Numbered from the stretch's first letter, positions 35,612-45,165 are shown. The stretch is 49,954 nt of DNA from an uncultured Pelagibacteraceae bacterium (GCA_902558705.1 CACEEW010000007.1:1-49954), one strand, 5' to 3'. A program made the numbers and translations. The notes: generated by a model from the letters alone, not told the origin.

Positions 35612-36494
35612 TTTCTTCAGTGCTTATAGCAGAATTTTTTTTTAACAATATTGATAATAAAGTTCCAATTTTTTCAGACAGATTTTTTCTTTCAATAATT
35701 ATGTCTACAAAACCAGTTTTTTCAACATATTCACTTTTTTGAAAACCCTCTGGAAGTTCTTCTTTGACAGTGCCCTGAATTACTCTTGCACCAGCAAAAG
35801 CTATTAAAGCTCCTGGTTCAGCAATATGAATATCACCTAACATGGCATATGAAGCAGTAATACCTCCAGCTGTTGGATCAGTAATACAAACTAAGTAAGG
35901 AAGATTATTTTTCTTAAGTTCATTAATCGCAAGAGTTGTTCTAGTCATTTGAGATAATGAAATTAAACTTTCCATCATCCTCATTCCACCACCAGCGCTA
36001 ATACATAAAAATGGAGTTTTATTTTCTATAGCATTTTGAATACCATATAGAAAAGCCTCTCCTTCAGCAGCAGCCATTGAAGCTCCTAAAAAATCAAAGT
36101 CAGATGCCACTGCAGTGATTTTAATATTATTAATTGATCCGCTTACCACCATCATTCCACAATCCATTCCAGTTTTTTTTCGTGCACTCTTTAATCTGTC
36201 TTTATAAGATTTTGAGTCTGTCCATTCTAAAGGATCATCTTTTGGAATAGGTGTTTTAAAAATCTCATAATTATTTTTTCCAAATAAAATATCAAATCTT
36301 TGTTTCGGTTTTATACGATGATGTTTATTACAGTCAGAACATACCCAAAGGTTTTCCTCTAAATCTTTTTTTAAGATTGGACCTTTGCAGCATGACGTCC
36401 AGTCACTATTAGCTATATCTTCTTTGGATGCTCTTTTATGTATAGCAGTTTTAATTTTTTCACCTGCTTTTATTATTTTAGTAATCCAATTCAT
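35565..36494 (-). CDS. accD: Acetyl-CoA carboxylase carboxyltransferase subunit beta
   Basis: 309 aa. With AccA transfers CO2 from carboxybiotin to acetyl-CoA. WTSCCKGPILKKDLEENLWVCSDC shows the N-terminal zinc ribbon (Cys35, 36, 52, 55; spacing differs from the usual CxxC...CxxC). Crotonase core: GASMAAAEGEAF, ISAGGGMRMMESL, TDPTAGGITASYAMLGD, EPGALIAFAGARVI, TVKEELPEGFQKSEYV. The last about 20 residues are Ser/Thr/Glu-rich tail, encoded in the overlap with folC. Confidence 0.96.
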   Translation of the reverse strand: MNWITKIIKAGEKIKTAIHKRASKEDIANSDWTSCCKGPILKKDLEENLWVCSDCNKHHRIKPKQRFDILFGKNNYEIFKTPIPKDDPLEWTDSKSYKDRLKSARKKTGMDCGMMVVSGSINNIKITAVASDFDFLGASMAAAEGEAFLYGIQNAIENKTPFLCISAGGGMRMMESLISLSQMTRTTLAINELKKNNLPYLVCITDPTAGGITASYAMLGDIHIAEPGALIAFAGARVIQGTVKEELPEGFQKSEYVEKTGFVDIIIERKNLSEKIGTLLSILLKKNSAISTEENETTENTQSLSKIAS

Positions 36495-37294
36495 TTAATT
36501 TTATTTCTTAATTTCCTCACCACATTAGTAACATTTGTGACAGTATTTTGTCTTTTTTTAATTGATTTTGTAATTTCTTTACAAATTGCACTTCCGACAA
36601 CTAATCCATCAGCTTTTTTCAATAATTTTATAGTCTTTTCAGTAATACCGAATCCAATAACCACATTTTTTGATTTATTTTGTTTTTTAATTTTTTGGTA
36701 TTCTTGAATTATTCTTTTTGGTGAAACTTTTAATTTTCCTCCTGTAGTGGATAACATACTAATATAATATATCATGTTATGAGAGTCTTTGATAATTTTT
36801 TTTAATCTTAATTTAGAGGTAGTAGGTGATATAAGCTGAATAAAATCAATTTTATTTTTTTTGCATTTTGAAGCGAAAATTTTATTTTCTGGATGAGGAA
36901 GATCTACAACTATTAAGCCGTCAACTTTTGATTTCTTACATTTTTCAATAAATTTATTTTCGTTGTATTGATAAATCATATTATAATAGCCCATAAGTAT
37001 AATTGGTTTATCTTTGCTTAATTTCTTAAATTTACTTACAATCGAAAAGACATCGTTTATTTTAATTCCATTTTTGATTGCACGATAAGCACTTGTTTGA
37101 ATTTGTCCTCCATCTGCAATAGGAGTGTTATGTGGAAATCCTAATTCACAAATATCAGCATATTTTGAAATTGATCTTAAAATCTCTAATGATTTTTTTT
37201 TAGTATTGTCACCTGCTACAGTGTAAGTAAGAAGAGCAGGTCTATTTTCTCTTTTGGCTCTTTCAAAAGATTGATTAATTAGGGAATTTTTCAT
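36491..37294 (-). CDS. trpA: Tryptophan synthase alpha chain
   Basis: 267 aa TIM barrel; cleaves indole-glycerol phosphate. Catalytic Glu in ICELGFPHNTPIADGG (with Asp/Gly), LMGYYNMIY, DGLIVVDLPHPE (catalytic Asp region), STTGGKLKVS, and VIGFGITEK with ADGLVVGSAI (phosphate site). 1-bp overlap with trpB, 4 bp with accD. Confidence 0.96.
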   Translation of the reverse strand: MKNSLINQSFERAKRENRPALLTYTVAGDNTKKKSLEILRSISKYADICELGFPHNTPIADGGQIQTSAYRAIKNGIKINDVFSIVSKFKKLSKDKPIILMGYYNMIYQYNENKFIEKCKKSKVDGLIVVDLPHPENKIFASKCKKNKIDFIQLISPTTSKLRLKKIIKDSHNMIYYISMLSTTGGKLKVSPKRIIQEYQKIKKQNKSKNVVIGFGITEKTIKLLKKADGLVVGSAICKEITKSIKKRQNTVTNVTNVVRKLRNKIK

Positions 37295-38523
37295 TAATAC
37301 TTACCCAACCTATCTTTTAAGATATCCCTATCTTTTTTGGCGTCTCCACAGGAATTGACTATTAAAATTGTATCCCTACTTAATTTTGGTGCAATCTTTA
37401 TGGCTTCAGCAAAAGCATGACTTGGCTCTAAACTTGGATTTAGTTTTTCAAATTTTGTTACCATCTTATATGCATTTAAAGCTGCCTCATCTGTTGCATA
37501 TGTATATCTTGCTCTTTTGGTATCTTTTAAAAAACAATGGATCGGACTAACTCCAGGATAATCCAACCCAGCGCTGATAGATTCTGTATCTTGAATTTGT
37601 CCCTCATCATTTTGACACACATAAGAGGCAGCACCATGCAGAATTCCAATCTTAGCATTTCTACTTAAGGGAGCTGCATGTAATTTTGATTTCTTAGGTC
37701 CTCCAGCTTCTACTCCAATTAATTCAATATGCTTTTTATCATAATCTATAAATTCGCTCCAAAAACCATAAGCCGAACTTCCACCTCCAACACAGTTAAT
37801 TAATTTTATTTTTTTTGGAATTTTCTTAAATTCTTTTTTTAATTGGATTTTAAGTTCTCTTGAGATTTGAGCTGTAGACCATCCACAGATTTTAACAAAA
37901 ATGTTAGGGCCAACAGTTGAACCCACACACATGTGAGTATTATCACAATTCGAAACCCAATATCTCATACATTCACTCACTGCATCTACTAAAGTTTGAC
38001 TTCCAGAATATACTGGTACGATCTCTGCACCATTTTTTCTCATTGCATCACAATTTGGTTTTTGTCTCTTAATATCTTTAGCTCCCATAAAAATTTTACA
38101 TTTTAGACCAAACTTTTTTGCCGCCATACTTAGCATTTTTCCTGCATATCCAGCACCTGTATCACCCACTATATATTTTTTACCCATTGCCTTACAGATC
38201 AAGGCGTGAACAGTTGCATTATATATTTTGTGAGCTCCACCATTTGCCTCTGAAACAACTTTTGCCCAAATCTGTGCACCACCCAAATGACTAGATAAAT
38301 TTTCTAATTTAATAAATGATGTAGGAGATCCTACATAATTTTTAAAATAAAAGTCTCTTTTTTTAATAAAATTTCTATTTTTTCTCAGTTTATGAAATTC
38401 TTTTGTAAGATCCTCTACAGGTTTTTTAAGAGTTTCTGGGATAAAACTTCCACCAAATTTACCTCCCCAAAACCCAAATTTGTCGTGTTGATCAATTAAG
38501 GGAATATTTTTTTTAAGCTTCAT
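37294..38523 (-). CDS. trpB: Tryptophan synthase beta chain
   Basis: 409 aa PLP enzyme; condenses indole and serine. GGAHKIYNATVHALICKAMGKK has the PLP Lys region (HKIYN replacing the usual HKLNN), IVGDTGAGYAGKMLS-like stretch, CVGGGSSAYGFW (phosphate loop), GLDYPGVSPIHCFL, and EPSHAFAEA. Motif positions match the family. Variations: AETGAGQHG of the classic enzyme is here GDTGAGYAG. 11-bp overlap with trpF. Confidence 0.93.
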   Translation of the reverse strand: MKLKKNIPLIDQHDKFGFWGGKFGGSFIPETLKKPVEDLTKEFHKLRKNRNFIKKRDFYFKNYVGSPTSFIKLENLSSHLGGAQIWAKVVSEANGGAHKIYNATVHALICKAMGKKYIVGDTGAGYAGKMLSMAAKKFGLKCKIFMGAKDIKRQKPNCDAMRKNGAEIVPVYSGSQTLVDAVSECMRYWVSNCDNTHMCVGSTVGPNIFVKICGWSTAQISRELKIQLKKEFKKIPKKIKLINCVGGGSSAYGFWSEFIDYDKKHIELIGVEAGGPKKSKLHAAPLSRNAKIGILHGAASYVCQNDEGQIQDTESISAGLDYPGVSPIHCFLKDTKRARYTYATDEAALNAYKMVTKFEKLNPSLEPSHAFAEAIKIAPKLSRDTILIVNSCGDAKKDRDILKDRLGKY

Positions 38524-39142
38524 TGTTTAAATTTTTTAATTTATTTAAGAAAATTTCTATTTTGTTAATATCTTTTAATCCAGAAGTTTCCAATCCCCCA
38601 GATATATCAATAATATCTGCTATTTTTTTATATTTTTCAAGATCATCATTAATTTGAATATTTCCTGCTAACATTAGTTCTTTATTAGATTGTATATTTT
38701 CAATCAAAGTATGGTTGAATGACAAACTTTTTTCGTATCCTTTGCTATCAAATAAATAGATATCAGAAACATCTTTATATAAATGATAATTTTTAACATC
38801 CTCAGAATTTTCAATAGTTAATGCTGCTATAATCTTTTTATTATATGTATTTTTTATAGATCGTATTTTATCCACACTACAATCATAGAGCTGATAATAA
38901 TCAAAGGGTAAATTTTTAATTTCTTCAAGAATTCTTTTTTCAGGATTAACTAGAACTGCAACATATAATGAATTTTTTTTATCAATTTCAGTCAATTCTT
39001 TTAATTTTTTTATATCAACATACCTTTTTGATTTTGGGTAATTAACAATGAAACCTATAAATTGAGGAGGATTTTTATGATTGATTATATACCTTAAAGT
39101 TTTGGTATCAGAGACACCACAGATTTTTGATTTAAGAATCAT
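38513..39142 (-). CDS. trpF: Phosphoribosylanthranilate isomerase (divergent)
   Basis: 209 aa TIM barrel. SKICGVSDT holds the catalytic Cys of KICG; the catalytic Asp is in YLFDSKG; LAGNIQINDD and DISGGLETSGLKDINKI are the phosphate loops. Overall very divergent and Lys/Ile-rich, but the motifs and position ahead of trpB identify it. ATGA overlap with pyrF. Confidence 0.88.
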   Translation of the reverse strand: MILKSKICGVSDTKTLRYIINHKNPPQFIGFIVNYPKSKRYVDIKKLKELTEIDKKNSLYVAVLVNPEKRILEEIKNLPFDYYQLYDCSVDKIRSIKNTYNKKIIAALTIENSEDVKNYHLYKDVSDIYLFDSKGYEKSLSFNHTLIENIQSNKELMLAGNIQINDDLEKYKKIADIIDISGGLETSGLKDINKIEIFLNKLKNLNNEA

Positions 39143-39813
39143 TGACTCAAATGATTGATTAAAGACGAAATATTTTTTTTGATGTTACCTTTAGTTATAG
39201 GCCTACCCATTACTAGCCAATCACTTCCATTTTTAAAAGCTTGCTTAGGTGTTAAAACTCTTTTTTGATCATTAGCTTTTAGGTTAAGTCTAATTCCAGG
39301 GGTAATTATTTCTTTTTTAAATATTTTTTTAACTATAGCCACCTCTTGAGGACTACATACTATGGCATCAAGTTTTGCTTTATTTGCCAATTTAGCTTGA
39401 TGATAAACTAATTTTTTTACATCTTTGTTAAAACCAATTTCTCTTAATGCTTTATTATCCAGAGAAGTTAAAATTGTAACTCCAATTAATTTAGTTTTTC
39501 CTGAAACTTTTTTACAAGCTCTTAGGGCCTCAGGACCGCTACTTATATGAATTGTCAAATAATTAACTTTTAAATCTTTAATTGCCTTAATTGTTGAAAT
39601 ACATGTATTGGGAATATCATGAAGTTTAAGATCTGCGAAAGTTATCTTACTTTTTAAACTTGATAAAAAGTTTCTACCATTCTTTGAATTAAGAAACTCT
39701 AATCCAAATTTATAGCCAATTTTTAGTTTTGGGGTTTGTGTTTTCTTGATTATTTCTTTTACTTTTGAGATGTTGTTAGTGTCACAAGCAACGAATATTT
39801 TATTCTTTTTCAT
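39139..39813 (-). CDS. pyrF: Orotidine 5'-phosphate decarboxylase
   Basis: 224 aa. Final step to UMP. ADLKLHDIPNTCIST contains the D-x-K-x-x-D catalytic array; TPGIRLNLKANDQKRVLTP and WLVMGRPITKG form the phosphate site (Gly-Arg). Length and motifs normal. 14-bp overlap with ihfB, 4-bp with trpF. Confidence 0.95.
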   Translation of the reverse strand: MKKNKIFVACDTNNISKVKEIIKKTQTPKLKIGYKFGLEFLNSKNGRNFLSSLKSKITFADLKLHDIPNTCISTIKAIKDLKVNYLTIHISSGPEALRACKKVSGKTKLIGVTILTSLDNKALREIGFNKDVKKLVYHQAKLANKAKLDAIVCSPQEVAIVKKIFKKEIITPGIRLNLKANDQKRVLTPKQAFKNGSDWLVMGRPITKGNIKKNISSLINHLSQ

Positions 39814-40093
39814 TATTTAACTTTTTAAACAAGTCTTTTGACATTTTCCATTTGATTGTTCTTTTTTTTGGCACATTAATTTTTGTGCCTGTTTTAGGGT
39901 TTCTTCTTATTGACTCTTTCTGAATATTTGTGCGGAATGTTCCAAATCCTCTTAGTTCTACACCCTCGCCTCGATTAAGAGTATTTTTAATCTCTTTTAA
40001 AATTATATCTATAAGCTTATTTAAATCACGAGATAGAAAATTAGGGTAAGATTTTTTTAACTTTTTTATCAGCTCTGATTTTACAATTGCCAA
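39800..40093 (-). CDS. ihfB: Integration host factor beta-type DNA-bending protein
   Basis: 97 aa HU/IHF family. KSELIKKLKKSYPNFLSRDLN at the start, VELRGFGTFRT and the DNA-intercalating arm RRNPKTGTKINVP with the apical Pro. The position directly behind rpsA is that of ihfB/himD in proteobacteria, hence IHF-beta over HU. 10 bp after rpsA. Confidence 0.92.
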   Translation of the reverse strand: MAIVKSELIKKLKKSYPNFLSRDLNKLIDIILKEIKNTLNRGEGVELRGFGTFRTNIQKESIRRNPKTGTKINVPKKRTIKWKMSKDLFKKLNNEKE

Positions 40094-40102
40094 TTTTTTA
40101 CT

Positions 40103-41830
40103 TTAATCTTTTTTTTTGTCTTTTTTCTTTAAATCATCCGATAAAGACGAAAATGGTAAATTTTTACCTGAACCCTCAGATCCATATTTTTCTAGGGCTT
40201 CCTTTTTTTCTATTTCTTCTAGAAGTTTAATACTTAGAACAACTTTTCTTTTTTCAATATCTAATTCTGCAATGGCACAATCAATTCTCTCTCCACCAGT
40301 AAATCTTGATGGTCTTGTGTCAGCTGCACTAATTGCAATATTTGATTTTTTAATTGGTAAATCAAGGTCACATCCTTCAGGTCTTACATAAAGTCCTTTG
40401 TTATCTGTAGATATTATTTTAACTGTAATTGTTTGCTTAACTTTTTTATCTTTAAACCAATCAAAAGGATCTGGTTGAGTTTGACGGAAGCCAACTCTAA
40501 TTTTTTGATCTGAAACTTTAATTTCTAAAACTTTAACTTTTATTTTGTCACCCTTTTTATATTTAGCTAGCTCTTCTTCGCCATTATTTGAATAAGTTAA
40601 ATCATTACAATGTAAAAAAGTATCAATTTCAATATTTTCAATTTTAACAAATAATGAATATTCATTTTTATTTACAACTTCACCTTCTGCAATTGTACCT
40701 ACAGGAAATTTTTTTTCAAAAGTCTCAAAAGGGTTTTCTAAAGTTAGTCTATGTGAAATTGCTACTCTTCTTTTCTCTTTATCTATTTCTGTTATAATAC
40801 AATCAATTTCATCATTTACTTTAAACATCTTTTTAGCAGTAGCATTTTTTTTACTCCAACTTAGTTCACTTGAATGAAGTAATGTAGTTAAGCCTGGTTC
40901 TAATTCACAAAATGCACCAAAGTCCATAATCTTTACAACCTTAACTTTATAAACTTTGTTTAGTGCATAGTTTTCTATATGTTCAAAAGGATCTGGAGAC
41001 AACTGTTTAACTGAACAACCAACCTGTAATTTTTCTTTATCTACTGAAATTACTTTGAGATCATGTTTTTCACCAATATTGAAAACTTCATCAGGATGAT
41101 TAACTCTTGAGTATGATATTTCTTGTAAATGCACTAAAACATCTAATTCACCATTTACATTAAAAAAACATCCAAATGTACTATAACCTTTAACCTCAGC
41201 ACCCTTAATAATATCTCCTACTTTATATTTTTCTATTATTTTAGCTTTATCCTCTTTTTTAAAAGAAGATATAATCTCTCTTCTTGAAACACATGCATTA
41301 CCTCTTACTTTGTCCAATTTTATCAAAGCAAATTTCTGAGGCTCATTCATCAAATGACTTATATCTTTCAAAGGTTTATCACTTATTTGAGAACCTGGTA
41401 AAAACATCAAAGAACCAGTGTCTATGTGTTCAACAATACAACCACCTTTACACTTAGAGGTAATTTTACCCATTATAGGTTCATTTTTTTCGTAAGCTTG
41501 AACTAACTTATCCCAACCTTTTATTTTTTGAGCTTTATTTGCTGATACTAAGACCTCACCATTTTTATCCTCAATTTTTTCTAATAATACAGAAATTTTT
41601 TCACCTATTTTAATTTTTTCTCCCAGACCCATACTTTTAAGTTCATTTATATCTAAAACAGGCTCACTTTTTAATCCCTCAACAAAAAGGAATACAAATT
41701 TGTCAGTAATCTTATTTATTTTACCATCAATAATCTTACCTTCTTCTATTTGAATTTTTGAGAGTTGTGAGTTTAGTAATTTTTCGAATTCTTGAGTTTC
41801 AGGGTTTGAAAGATCTTTATAAATTTCCAT
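40103..41830 (-). CDS. rpsA: 30S ribosomal protein S1
   Basis: 575 aa with six S1 (OB-fold) repeats, e.g. GKITSKCKGGCIVEHIDTG (repeat 2), GYSTFGCFFNVNGELDVLVH (3), VKIMDFGAFCELEPGLTTLLHSS (4), and later copies. Binds mRNA and docks it to the 30S, important for messages without Shine-Dalgarno sequences, common here. 1-bp overlap with cmk, giving the classic cmk-rpsA-ihfB order. Confidence 0.96.
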   Translation of the reverse strand: MEIYKDLSNPETQEFEKLLNSQLSKIQIEEGKIIDGKINKITDKFVFLFVEGLKSEPVLDINELKSMGLGEKIKIGEKISVLLEKIEDKNGEVLVSANKAQKIKGWDKLVQAYEKNEPIMGKITSKCKGGCIVEHIDTGSLMFLPGSQISDKPLKDISHLMNEPQKFALIKLDKVRGNACVSRREIISSFKKEDKAKIIEKYKVGDIIKGAEVKGYSTFGCFFNVNGELDVLVHLQEISYSRVNHPDEVFNIGEKHDLKVISVDKEKLQVGCSVKQLSPDPFEHIENYALNKVYKVKVVKIMDFGAFCELEPGLTTLLHSSELSWSKKNATAKKMFKVNDEIDCIITEIDKEKRRVAISHRLTLENPFETFEKKFPVGTIAEGEVVNKNEYSLFVKIENIEIDTFLHCNDLTYSNNGEEELAKYKKGDKIKVKVLEIKVSDQKIRVGFRQTQPDPFDWFKDKKVKQTITVKIISTDNKGLYVRPEGCDLDLPIKKSNIAISAADTRPSRFTGGERIDCAIAELDIEKRKVVLSIKLLEEIEKKEALEKYGSEGSGKNLPFSSLSDDLKKKDKKKD

Positions 41831-42486
41831 TAATGTTTAATTTTTCTGTCTATAATTTTTTTTATTTTTAAAAAACACGCTCTTTTAGATAAATTTGACG
41901 TGTTAATCAATATAGAATCTTTAGTTTTCTTTAGCGGGGAAATTTTACGATTATAGTCACTTTTATCACGTTTTTTAATGTTTTTTAGTACTTCTTTATA
42001 ATTAATTCTTTTATTAAGGTCCTTAAGCTCATTATATCTTCTTAAAGCCCTAGTTTTAATATTTGCTGTTATAAAAAATTTTAAATTTGCATCTGGGACA
42101 ATTTTATAAGTAATATCTCTACCATCTAAACAAGAACCATCAAATTTTTTTGGTGGATTATATGCACACTTTAATTGAAATGAATGGACTAATTTTCTAA
42201 TATTTTTATCTTTTGCAATTAAAGAAGCCTCATTTCCAATTTCATCAGTTAAGAGCTTTTTGCTTCTAAGCTTATTTAAATTTAAATTTTTGATTTCTTT
42301 TTTTATAAAATTTTTATTATATTTTTTTTGGTTGCTTATCTTTAGATAAGCTAACATTCTATAAATTTTTCCTGTATCTAAATATAAAAGATTATAATGT
42401 TCTGATATTGTTTTACATAAAGTACCAGCACCAGCTGCTGCTGGAGAGTCAACTGCAATTTTTAATATATTATTTCTGTATTTCAT
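41830..42486 (-). CDS. cmk: Cytidylate kinase, with atypical P-loop
   Basis: 218 aa. Phosphorylates CMP/dCMP. Family motifs: LYLDTGKIYRMLAY, CLDGRDITYKIVPDANLKFFIT (Gly-Arg-Asp), RALRRYNEL, IKKRDKSDYNRKISPL (LID Arg), ILINTSNLS. Odd: the Walker A (family GPAGSGKGT) is SPAAAGAGT (residues 14-22), so the catalytic Lys is Ala20. Since all other residues and the operon position are preserved, it is probably real and used, but activity needs testing. ATGA overlap with aroA. Confidence 0.85.
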   Translation of the reverse strand: MKYRNNILKIAVDSPAAAGAGTLCKTISEHYNLLYLDTGKIYRMLAYLKISNQKKYNKNFIKKEIKNLNLNKLRSKKLLTDEIGNEASLIAKDKNIRKLVHSFQLKCAYNPPKKFDGSCLDGRDITYKIVPDANLKFFITANIKTRALRRYNELKDLNKRINYKEVLKNIKKRDKSDYNRKISPLKKTKDSILINTSNLSKRACFLKIKKIIDRKIKH

Positions 42487-43802
42487 TTTGTGAACATTTT
42501 GATTATTTCTAAAAATGAGGGAAAAGAAGTTTTTATAGAATCTTTATCATGTATATGCCACTCCCCTCCAAAAGATAATGCAGCAATAGCACTTGTCATG
42601 AAAACTCTGTGATCTTTTAAAAAGTTCTTTATTTCAATTTTTTTATTAATTTTAAGCTTTGGGTTTCCAAATATTTTAATTGAATTTTTGGTCGTAACAG
42701 TTTTTATACCCATCATTCTTAAGATATTTGAACCCCATTTTAATCTTGGACTTTCTTTTTTATTAAGTTCCTCTAAATTTTTAAAAATTGAGACACCTTT
42801 TGCTTTTGCTGCTATTAAAAAAATAATTAAAAATTCATCAATAGCTGCACTATTTAATTTTGAGGGACAATTGATAGATTTCAATTTTTTTGGACTTTTA
42901 ATAAAAATGTCAGCTACCACTTCTCCTTTATAAATTTTTTTTTTTGAAAAGGAGATATTAACTCCCATTTTTTTTAAAATAATTAGTATTCCAGACCTAG
43001 ATGGATTAATATTAACATTTTTTATTAATAATTTAGAATTTTCACATAATACAGCAAGAGCGATAAAAAAAGCACTCGAACTTATATCAGATGGAATCTT
43101 ATAGTTAATTGGATTAATTTTTTTTACTTTATTTATCTCAATTAAATCAAAATTTTTTGTTTGCTTTATTTTTATCGGGAAATTTAAATGTTTAAAAAAA
43201 AGTTCTGTGTGATTTCTTGATTTTTTTGCTTTTATAATTGTTTTGCCATTTGTCTTTATTCCTCCAAACATAATACTACTTTTGCATTGGGCAGAACCTT
43301 TATTTTCATAATATTTAATTGGTTTTAATTTTTTTGATCCTTTAATGGTCAAGGGCAATCCATAGTTTTTATTAAGTCTAAAAGTTGCTCCAAAACCACT
43401 TAGTGGATCAGCTATTCTTTTAAAATCTCTTTTTGATAAGCTTTTATCACCTATCATTTTAATAGGTATTGGAGTGTCTATCAAAATTCCGAGAATTAAT
43501 CTACCAAGTGTGCCAGAGTTTTTTGCATTAACAGTAAGGTTTTTTTTATATCTATATCCATCAATTCCTTTACCATAAATTTTGCACATCTTATTATTAA
43601 CGATAACTTTTATTCCAAACTTTCTTACAGCCTCTATAGCAGCCAGAACATCTTCAGAAAAAAGTAAATTTTGGGCTTTTGAGACTCCTTTAGATAGAGA
43701 AGAGATCAATACCCATCTGATGCTTAAGCTTTTATCACCAGGAATTATAATCTTTTTGTTAAAGTTATTTATTTTTTTGTTAAAAATTATCTTATTTGGC
43801 AT
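42483..43802 (-). CDS. aroA: 3-phosphoshikimate 1-carboxyvinyltransferase (EPSP synthase)
   Basis: About 439 aa. Step 6 of the shikimate pathway. Seen: IIPGDKSLSIRWVL (Lys/Ser at PEP and shikimate sites), NSGTLGRLILGIL (NAGT-like), GDKSLSKRDFKRI (the usual GDxSLxxRPM), GSAQCKSSIMFGGI, and C-terminal DEFLIIFLIAAK. The classic SAQVKSA is SAQCKSS here. I start at ATG 43802; a TTG two codons upstream is possible. 6 bp after lptB. Confidence 0.93.
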   Translation of the reverse strand: MPNKIIFNKKINNFNKKIIIPGDKSLSIRWVLISSLSKGVSKAQNLLFSEDVLAAIEAVRKFGIKVIVNNKMCKIYGKGIDGYRYKKNLTVNAKNSGTLGRLILGILIDTPIPIKMIGDKSLSKRDFKRIADPLSGFGATFRLNKNYGLPLTIKGSKKLKPIKYYENKGSAQCKSSIMFGGIKTNGKTIIKAKKSRNHTELFFKHLNFPIKIKQTKNFDLIEINKVKKINPINYKIPSDISSSAFFIALAVLCENSKLLIKNVNINPSRSGILIILKKMGVNISFSKKKIYKGEVVADIFIKSPKKLKSINCPSKLNSAAIDEFLIIFLIAAKAKGVSIFKNLEELNKKESPRLKWGSNILRMMGIKTVTTKNSIKIFGNPKLKINKKIEIKNFLKDHRVFMTSAIAALSFGGEWHIHDKDSIKTSFPSFLEIIKMFTK

Positions 43803-43808
43803 TAACAA

Positions 43809-44585
43809 TTAATTAAATTTAAAACTATTACCAAAATAAGCATTTTTAGCATTTATATCTTTGACAAGATTTGATGGAGTATCTTGAGCAATTACTTTGC
43901 AATTACTTAAAATCATAGCAACATCAACGCAAGCCAAAAGGTCTCTTGCCTGATGATCGCAGATACAAATAGTTATTCGATTCTCTTGTTGAAGATTAAC
44001 AATTATTTCTTGCAACATTTTAATTGTTAATACATCTAAAGCTGCAAAACATTCATCTAAAAGAAGTACTTTAGGATTACTCAATAGAGAAAGTGAAATA
44101 ACTAACTTTTTTTTTTGACCTCCTGATAAAAATTTAGCTTTGATATTTTTAACATTTTCTAGTTCAAATTTTGAAAGCAAGTAATCAATTCTCTCTTGTC
44201 TTAAGTTCTTATTCTGTATTACAATTTCACTTATAGCTTTAAGATTGTCTTGAAGAGTTAAATCATTAAAATAGCCACCATATTGAGGCACATATCCAAC
44301 CTTAAATTTTCTAGTTCTTAAATAAATAGGATATTGTGATACATCTTCACCATTTATTTTGATTTTTCCATGTTTAGGGCTGATCAGTCCTGTTATAAGA
44401 TTAAAAATAGTTGACTTACCTACACCATTTGGACCAAGCATACCAAAAATTTGACCTTCATTTATTTTAAAACTTATATTATCCAAAATTAACCTATTGC
44501 CATATGTGAGAGATACATTCTCGAATTCGATTATAGATTTAATTTTTTTAAAAGATTTAATTCTAAATTTTTTAATTACTGCCAT
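43809..44585 (-). CDS. lptB: LPS export ABC transporter ATP-binding protein LptB
   Basis: 258 aa ABC ATPase. Walker A MLGPNGVGKSTIF, Q-loop GYVPQYGG, signature LSGGQKKKLVIS, Walker B VLLLDECFAALD, switch CICDHQA (His). Powers LptFG-driven LPS extraction. Location right behind lptC identifies LptB; the normal lptA between them is missing. Signature differs from the usual LSGGERRR. 14-bp overlap with lptC. Confidence 0.9.
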   Translation of the reverse strand: MAVIKKFRIKSFKKIKSIIEFENVSLTYGNRLILDNISFKINEGQIFGMLGPNGVGKSTIFNLITGLISPKHGKIKINGEDVSQYPIYLRTRKFKVGYVPQYGGYFNDLTLQDNLKAISEIVIQNKNLRQERIDYLLSKFELENVKNIKAKFLSGGQKKKLVISLSLLSNPKVLLLDECFAALDVLTIKMLQEIIVNLQQENRITICICDHQARDLLACVDVAMILSNCKVIAQDTPSNLVKDINAKNAYFGNSFKFN

Positions 44586-45165
44586 TTTTTTTATTTAAAG
44601 ATTTAATATTTATTTTTTTATTTTCCTCATACATAGAAATCTTAATATCTTTTGTTTTAATATCTACCTCAATTACATCTGCTTTTAGAGAACTTTTATT
44701 GTTTTTAAAAACCACATTTCGAGAAATTGTCATTAAATTCTTATTTAATGACAATTCTAGATATTCTCCTATTATTATATTATCCAGATATTCAATTATT
44801 ACATTTTTTGAAAAAATAGTATCAAAAGTGTTAATATTATATTTACCAAAGTTAGAGGATATATCTATTGAATTATAATCATTTAATTCTATTACTGCTT
44901 TAATTGAGGTTAAATAAATAATTTTACTATTACTTTGATCGATAATTCCCTCAGATGCCCTTAAAATATATAAATTGCCACTAGAGTCTTTAGACTTATA
45001 TTCAACATCTTTTATTAAATTAGAGTTTTCTACTTCTTCTTGAAAAACTTCTTTTTTTTCTTCTACTGACTCTTTATTATTTTGATTTAAATTAAAAATA
45101 ATTATCAATAAAAGAATTAAAATAGTAATAACAAAAGTTACTCTTAAAAAAAACCCTCTTTCCAT
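44572..45165 (-). CDS. lptC: LPS export protein LptC
   Basis: 197 aa. One N-terminal membrane span (VTFVITILILLLIIIFNL, residues about 9-26), then an OstA-like beta-jellyroll domain with regularly spaced NxxxISSNFGKYNINT- and SLNKNLMTISRNVVFK-type strands. Typical LptC size. Joins LptB2FG to the LptA bridge in the periplasm. Sequence conservation is low in this family; assignment leans on topology and its position between kdsD and lptB. Confidence 0.8.
   Translation of the reverse strand: MERGFFLRVTFVITILILLLIIIFNLNQNNKESVEEKKEVFQEEVENSNLIKDVEYKSKDSSGNLYILRASEGIIDQSNSKIIYLTSIKAVIELNDYNSIDISSNFGKYNINTFDTIFSKNVIIEYLDNIIIGEYLELSLNKNLMTISRNVVFKNNKSSLKADVIEVDIKTKDIKISMYEENKKINIKSLNKKNGSN

Noticed and set aside
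44572-45165. LptC-LptA fusion protein
   Set aside because: At 197 aa with one jellyroll-sized domain the protein has no room for a second OstA domain.
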